A DNA stretch of 64,000 nucleotides, taken from positions 1 through 64,000 of the forward strand of contig JAZBOS010000109.1 of NCBI GenBank assembly GCA_036351255.1, given 5' to 3'. Numbering within the stretch: the first letter of the stretch is position 1; each line of letters starts with the position of its first letter. The stretch is from Bacteroides sp. Lineage in GTDB: Bacteria > Bacteroidota > Bacteroidia > Bacteroidales > UBA7960. Under the pieces are notes generated by a model. The model was not told where the DNA came from, did not search any database, and saw only the letters and a list, made by a program, of their open reading frames with translations. Of this stretch, positions 61,033 through 64,000 are shown piece by piece. The position numbers were made by a program, and so were the translations under genes.

Positions 61033-61489
61033 AAACATACGCTGGTGCTTTTGGCTGTTTGTGGCCTTGCTGCTTACTAGCCAGGGGAGCTTCGGTCAGG
61101 CAGCCCTTTCTGATTTGGAGTTGCTTGAAGCCAGTGTTGCCACTGTCGTTGGTCACGATGACCACCAGCATGTGGATTTGCTGGAGACCCGCTCGGGTTC
61201 CTGGCTAGCCCGGTACAACCCCTTTTCGCTCACTTTCACTGGTCTGATGTTTGTCTACCAGCGTTATGTTTCGCCCCAGTTGCCTTCAGAGTGCCTGTAC
61301 GAAACTTCCTGTTCGCATTTCAGCAAAAATCTGATCCGTGAGTACGGCCTGATGAGGGGGGTGTTTTTTACCGCCGACCGGCTTACCCGCTGCAACCGTG
61401 TGGCAGCCCTTGATGTGCACCCCCTGGTGATTGGAGAACAATCGGGAAAAATTCGTGAATCCGTTCAAATTTATCGTCTGGAAGAATGA
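61010..61489 (+). CDS. Exported YidD-domain protein
   Basis: A 159-residue protein. Residues 1-31 are a signal peptide (IRWCFWLFVALLLTSQGSFG); 32-66 an acidic, His-containing linker (VGHDDHQHVDLLE); residues about 67-145 a YidD (DUF37) domain: FVYQRYVSPQLPSECLYETSCSHF, REYGLMRGVFFTADRLTRCN. YidD is normally an 80-residue cytoplasmic-side membrane peripheral protein assisting YidC; a signal peptide in front is unusual and would place the domain in the periplasm. Met at 61010 or 61013. Overlaps the neighbouring genes on both sides (23 and 4 bp). Confidence 0.85.
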   Translation: MMQRSLNKNIRWCFWLFVALLLTSQGSFGQAALSDLELLEASVATVVGHDDHQHVDLLETRSGSWLARYNPFSLTFTGLMFVYQRYVSPQLPSECLYETSCSHFSKNLIREYGLMRGVFFTADRLTRCNRVAALDVHPLVIGEQSGKIRESVQIYRLEE

Positions 61490-62343
61490 CACGTGCCTGG
61501 TTGATGATCTTTTCCCTTCTAATTTCATGGCCTTCCGTGGCACAAAAACCTGTCAGGCAGGAACTGGATTTTGTCCGTCACCTGATGAGCCGCAACGAAT
61601 TCAGGGAAAGCCTTTCCCTGCTTGAAGGGCTCAAGCCTGAAGAGCCCATGCTGATTGACTCTGTTAATTATTTTAAAGGATGGATCCTTTATCAGCAAAA
61701 ACAACTTAAACCTTCGGCTGACTTTCTTCTGGCTGTTTCTCCTGAAAGCCCGTTGTTTAATAAATCCCGTTTTTTTGCATCCTACAACCTGGGGCATTCA
61801 GGGTTTTATCTGCAGGCCGATTCCGTTTTGCAGGAATTGGTTTTTGAAACGGGATCAGTAGAGGGAGCCCTACTGAATTTTGAAAAGGGAGGAGTTGCCT
61901 TGCTGATGAGAGATTATGAAGCGTTTGATCAATATGCAGCCAGTTTTTCAGGATCTTATAATGCCTTTGCCCTGCAGGAGAAAAGCCTGGTCGAGCTTAG
62001 CGGGCAACTCAGGGATTTTCCGCGCAGGTCTCCTGCACTTGCTGGAGCCCTCTCGGCGGTAATTCCAGGACTGGGGAAAGTGTATTCCGGGAAAAAGGCT
62101 GAGGGAATCGCTTCCTTTCTATATGTGGGGGCCATGGCACTGACAACGTTTGATTTCTACCGCAGGCTTGGTCCGAAAAACGTTTTTTTTATCCTTTCGG
62201 CTGCAACAACGGGGGTTTTTTATGTGGGCAACGTCTGGGGCAGCGCCATAGCCGCAGGCAGACAACGAAACGAGTTTAATTATGAAATGGATCAGCGCAT
62301 ATTATTCGATATGCATATTCCTTTGCGCAATATTTTCAGGTAG
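61486..62343 (+). CDS. Exported helical-repeat protein with C-terminal membrane region, paralog A
   Basis: A 285-residue protein: signal peptide (LMIFSLLISWPSVAQ), a helical-repeat, TPR-like region (residues about 20-180: FVRHLMSRNEFRESLSLLEGL, INYFKGWILYQQKQLKPSADFL), then from about 183 a hydrophobic region AVIPGLGKVYSGKKAEGIASFLYVGA with two or three membrane segments. The PGxGxxYxGxxxxG pattern resembles DUF5683/TM2-like proteins. Starts with a 4-bp overlap (ATGA) on the YidD-domain stop. Its last 62 bp overlap the next gene, which has the same architecture. Function unknown. Confidence 0.75.
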   Translation: MTRAWLMIFSLLISWPSVAQKPVRQELDFVRHLMSRNEFRESLSLLEGLKPEEPMLIDSVNYFKGWILYQQKQLKPSADFLLAVSPESPLFNKSRFFASYNLGHSGFYLQADSVLQELVFETGSVEGALLNFEKGGVALLMRDYEAFDQYAASFSGSYNAFALQEKSLVELSGQLRDFPRRSPALAGALSAVIPGLGKVYSGKKAEGIASFLYVGAMALTTFDFYRRLGPKNVFFILSAATTGVFYVGNVWGSAIAAGRQRNEFNYEMDQRILFDMHIPLRNIFR

Positions 62344-63181
62344 GGGAGAGGCCCTGGCACAGGAGCAGGCATTTCAAGCGGGTGACAGTTTGTATTCCGC
62401 TGGCCGTTTTTTTGAAGCTGCCATTGCCTACGAACGGGAATTTTTCCTTTCGCAGGAAGCTGTGGTTCGGGCAGAGGCAAGTCTTCGCAAAAGCAGGGCG
62501 CTGAAACAACAGGGCGAATATTTCAGAGCTGTGATGGACCTGCAGCGCTCGCTGCCTTATGCCCCGGGAGATTCGCTGCGCCGCGAGATGCTTTATGAAA
62601 TGGCTGTTTGCTCGTACCTGTCAGGGGTATACTCACAGGCATACTCACTGCTTCAGCAATATGAAGTTCAGTATCCCAATGCAAACCATTCGGAAGCCTT
62701 TTCCCTCTTAAAAGGTATGGTATTGGTTAAAATGAGAAACTGGGATCAACTAAATGATTACTTGCTGGGAATTTCCCGGTCACAACATCCATCAGACGGT
62801 CGGGACAGCCTTTTGAAGGCCATGCAAACCCTGCTGCTGAAAGAGCATCGGCCGGTGGAGCGCGATCCGGAAAAAGCCCGCCTGCTTTCTACCTTCTTGC
62901 CGGGAACAGGGCATTTTTTTGCAGGGAACCCAGGGGCAGGAATACTCAACGGTTTCTCCCAGCTGGCCTCTCTGGGTGTAGCGGTTTTATTGGGTTACAA
63001 CCAAATGTACATCAGTGGTGTGATCGTCGGGCTGGGGATGTTTCAGTCGTTTTATTTCGGTGGGATTCGTCAGGCCGGCGAACTGACAGAGGAAAGAAAT
63101 ATCCTTACCATGCAGGCTTACCAGGAAACCCTTTTGGCAATGCTGCTGGAACTCTATCAATCTGCACCCAATGAACCTTAA
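62282..63181 (+). CDS. Exported helical-repeat protein with C-terminal membrane region, paralog B
   Basis: A 299-residue protein with signal peptide (YYSICIFLCAIFSGRGEALAQ), TPR-like helices (FQAGDSLYSAGRFFEAAIAYE, ALKQQGEYFRAVMDLQRSLPY, LYEMAVCSYLSGVYSQAYSLLQQYE) and a C-terminal hydrophobic region opening with FLPGTGHFFAGNPGAGILNGF. The same plan and the same PGxGxxxxG pattern as the preceding gene suggest an old tandem duplication. The 62-bp overlap with the upstream gene is long, but the signal peptide supports the Met at 62282. Its end overlaps the following gene by 11 bp. Confidence 0.75.
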   Translation: MKWISAYYSICIFLCAIFSGRGEALAQEQAFQAGDSLYSAGRFFEAAIAYEREFFLSQEAVVRAEASLRKSRALKQQGEYFRAVMDLQRSLPYAPGDSLRREMLYEMAVCSYLSGVYSQAYSLLQQYEVQYPNANHSEAFSLLKGMVLVKMRNWDQLNDYLLGISRSQHPSDGRDSLLKAMQTLLLKEHRPVERDPEKARLLSTFLPGTGHFFAGNPGAGILNGFSQLASLGVAVLLGYNQMYISGVIVGLGMFQSFYFGGIRQAGELTEERNILTMQAYQETLLAMLLELYQSAPNEP

Positions 63182-64000
63182 GAAAAAGGAGAACCCTCAA
63201 TGGAATTACAGGGGAATAATTTTCCTTTTTTTCTTCTTGTTTTTTGCAACAGGGCGGGCAGAGGGTGAGAGAACCCTTCAGCCCTCGGTTGACCTGTACA
63301 TGGAACAAACCATGAAAGCCTTGTATGCATTCAATTTTGAGCAAGCCAATACTTTGTCGACCGAAATGATTCTGCGCTTTCCCAATAACTACCTCTCGCA
63401 TTTTACCCGGTCTCAGTATCTGTGGTGGATGATTATTACCCATCCCCAAAACCCACGGCTAGAGGAAGCATATTACCAAAGCCTGAAAAGGTCGCTTTCA
63501 GCCATTAAGCCCCTGATCAATGAAAACCATTCTTATGCACATATTTTCTATTTTATAAATATTTACGCGATGCAGGCCAGGTTGTTCCTTGACAAAAAGG
63601 AATACCTGCGAACCATCTTCAGTCTGAAAAGTTGCATTGACCAAATTGAAGCATCCATAGGCAAGGAAGAGGTTTACCTGCCTTTTAACCTTAGTTCGGG
63701 GATGTACAATTACATGCTTGAATATGCTCGTCAGAAATACCCCTTCCTGGCCCTTTACACCCTGTTGTATCCCCGGGGAGACAGGGAACTTGGGCTTGAA
63801 CAACTTCACACCGCCGCCCGCAGCGATCATTTTATCTGGCGGACTGAGGCCGGTTACCTGTTGATGAGGATTTATCTGGACTTGGAGCAGCAGCCTGAAA
63901 AAGCCTTACCCCTGTTGAGGGCGTTGCTGGAAGAATATCCTTCAAACCTCATCTTCCGTCAGCATTTCGTTAAGATCCTTGAGCGAATGGGGGAACAGGT
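63171..64000 (+). CDS. Exported TPR-like protein, cut by the window end
   Basis: An open frame starts at ATG 63171, inside the last 11 bp of the previous gene, and runs without a stop to the window edge (276 codons so far). It begins with a basic stretch and a hydrophobic signal (GIIFLFFFLFFATGRAEG), then helical pairs such as MKALYAFNFEQANTLSTEMI and EQQPEKALPLLRALLEEYP, with periodicity like TPR repeats. The position and coupling make it the fifth member of the overlapping envelope chain. The C-terminus and any membrane region are outside the window. Confidence 0.8.
   Translation, partial: MNLKKKENPQWNYRGIIFLFFFLFFATGRAEGERTLQPSVDLYMEQTMKALYAFNFEQANTLSTEMILRFPNNYLSHFTRSQYLWWMIITHPQNPRLEEAYYQSLKRSLSAIKPLINENHSYAHIFYFINIYAMQARLFLDKKEYLRTIFSLKSCIDQIEASIGKEEVYLPFNLSSGMYNYMLEYARQKYPFLALYTLLYPRGDRELGLEQLHTAARSDHFIWRTEAGYLLMRIYLDLEQQPEKALPLLRALLEEYPSNLIFRQHFVKILERMGEQ

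Overview
The window reads as a chromosomal segment of a Bacteroidota bacterium, most likely close to Bacteroidales (inference). The support is: a GldB-type lipoprotein next to nadE, a long division and cell-wall cluster starting with mraZ, GlsA/GlsB-like acyltransferases, many lipoproteins and outer-membrane beta-barrels with Bacteroidota-style signal sequences, almost no Shine-Dalgarno sequences, and repeated TAnnTTTG -7 promoter boxes. No tRNA, rRNA, CRISPR array, insertion sequence or prophage was seen. Apart from one AT-rich stretch the content is core metabolism and envelope biology.

Layout. 0-10.6 kb: carboxynorspermidine decarboxylase (nspC), a flavin-reductase-like protein, a LapA-like and a DUF819 membrane protein, an M49-type metallopeptidase lipoprotein, an M28 peptidase with PA and PDZ domains, pyrBI, and a cyclic-2,3-diphosphoglycerate-synthetase-like GTPase. 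10.9-16 kb: a small lipoprotein, a charged secreted coiled-coil protein, a methyltransferase, a DUF2846/beta-barrel fusion, argS and a small lipoprotein. 16-24.5 kb (minus strand): an AbgT transporter, the rluB-like/asmA-like/ispE operon, an SRAP protein, a small conserved unknown and an FKBP lipoprotein.

25.0-40.4 kb is one 13-gene minus-strand dcw operon: mraZ, rsmH, ftsL-like, ftsI (PASTA), murE, mraY, murD, ftsW, murG, murC, ftsQ, ftsA, ftsZ. Its promoter carries three direct GTGGT repeats at 10-bp period, a likely MraZ operator. murF and ddl are absent from it. 40.7-46.7 kb holds glsA/glsB-like genes, engB, gldB, an outer-membrane barrel and nadE. 46.7-49.9 kb is AT-richer and sparsely coding, with an unrecognised membrane protein, a serine hydrolase and about 770 bp of empty DNA.

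50-57.6 kb (minus strand) has two probable operons: GH3-like, unknown, deoxynucleoside kinase, kdsB; and HU/SPOR protein, trmB, alkyltransferase-like protein, mrp, nfu. 57.7-64 kb (plus strand) has PPK2, a sensor kinase starting at TTG, and a five-gene chain of overlapping envelope genes: a LolA-like protein, an exported YidD-domain protein, two related repeat/membrane proteins and a protein cut by the window edge.

The signals that gene calling does not explain best are: two 46-bp palindromes 19 kb apart with the same 17-bp leading sequence, the mraZ operator, an 11-bp inverted repeat between ftsA and ftsZ, and the overlapping YidD-centred envelope operon at the right end.
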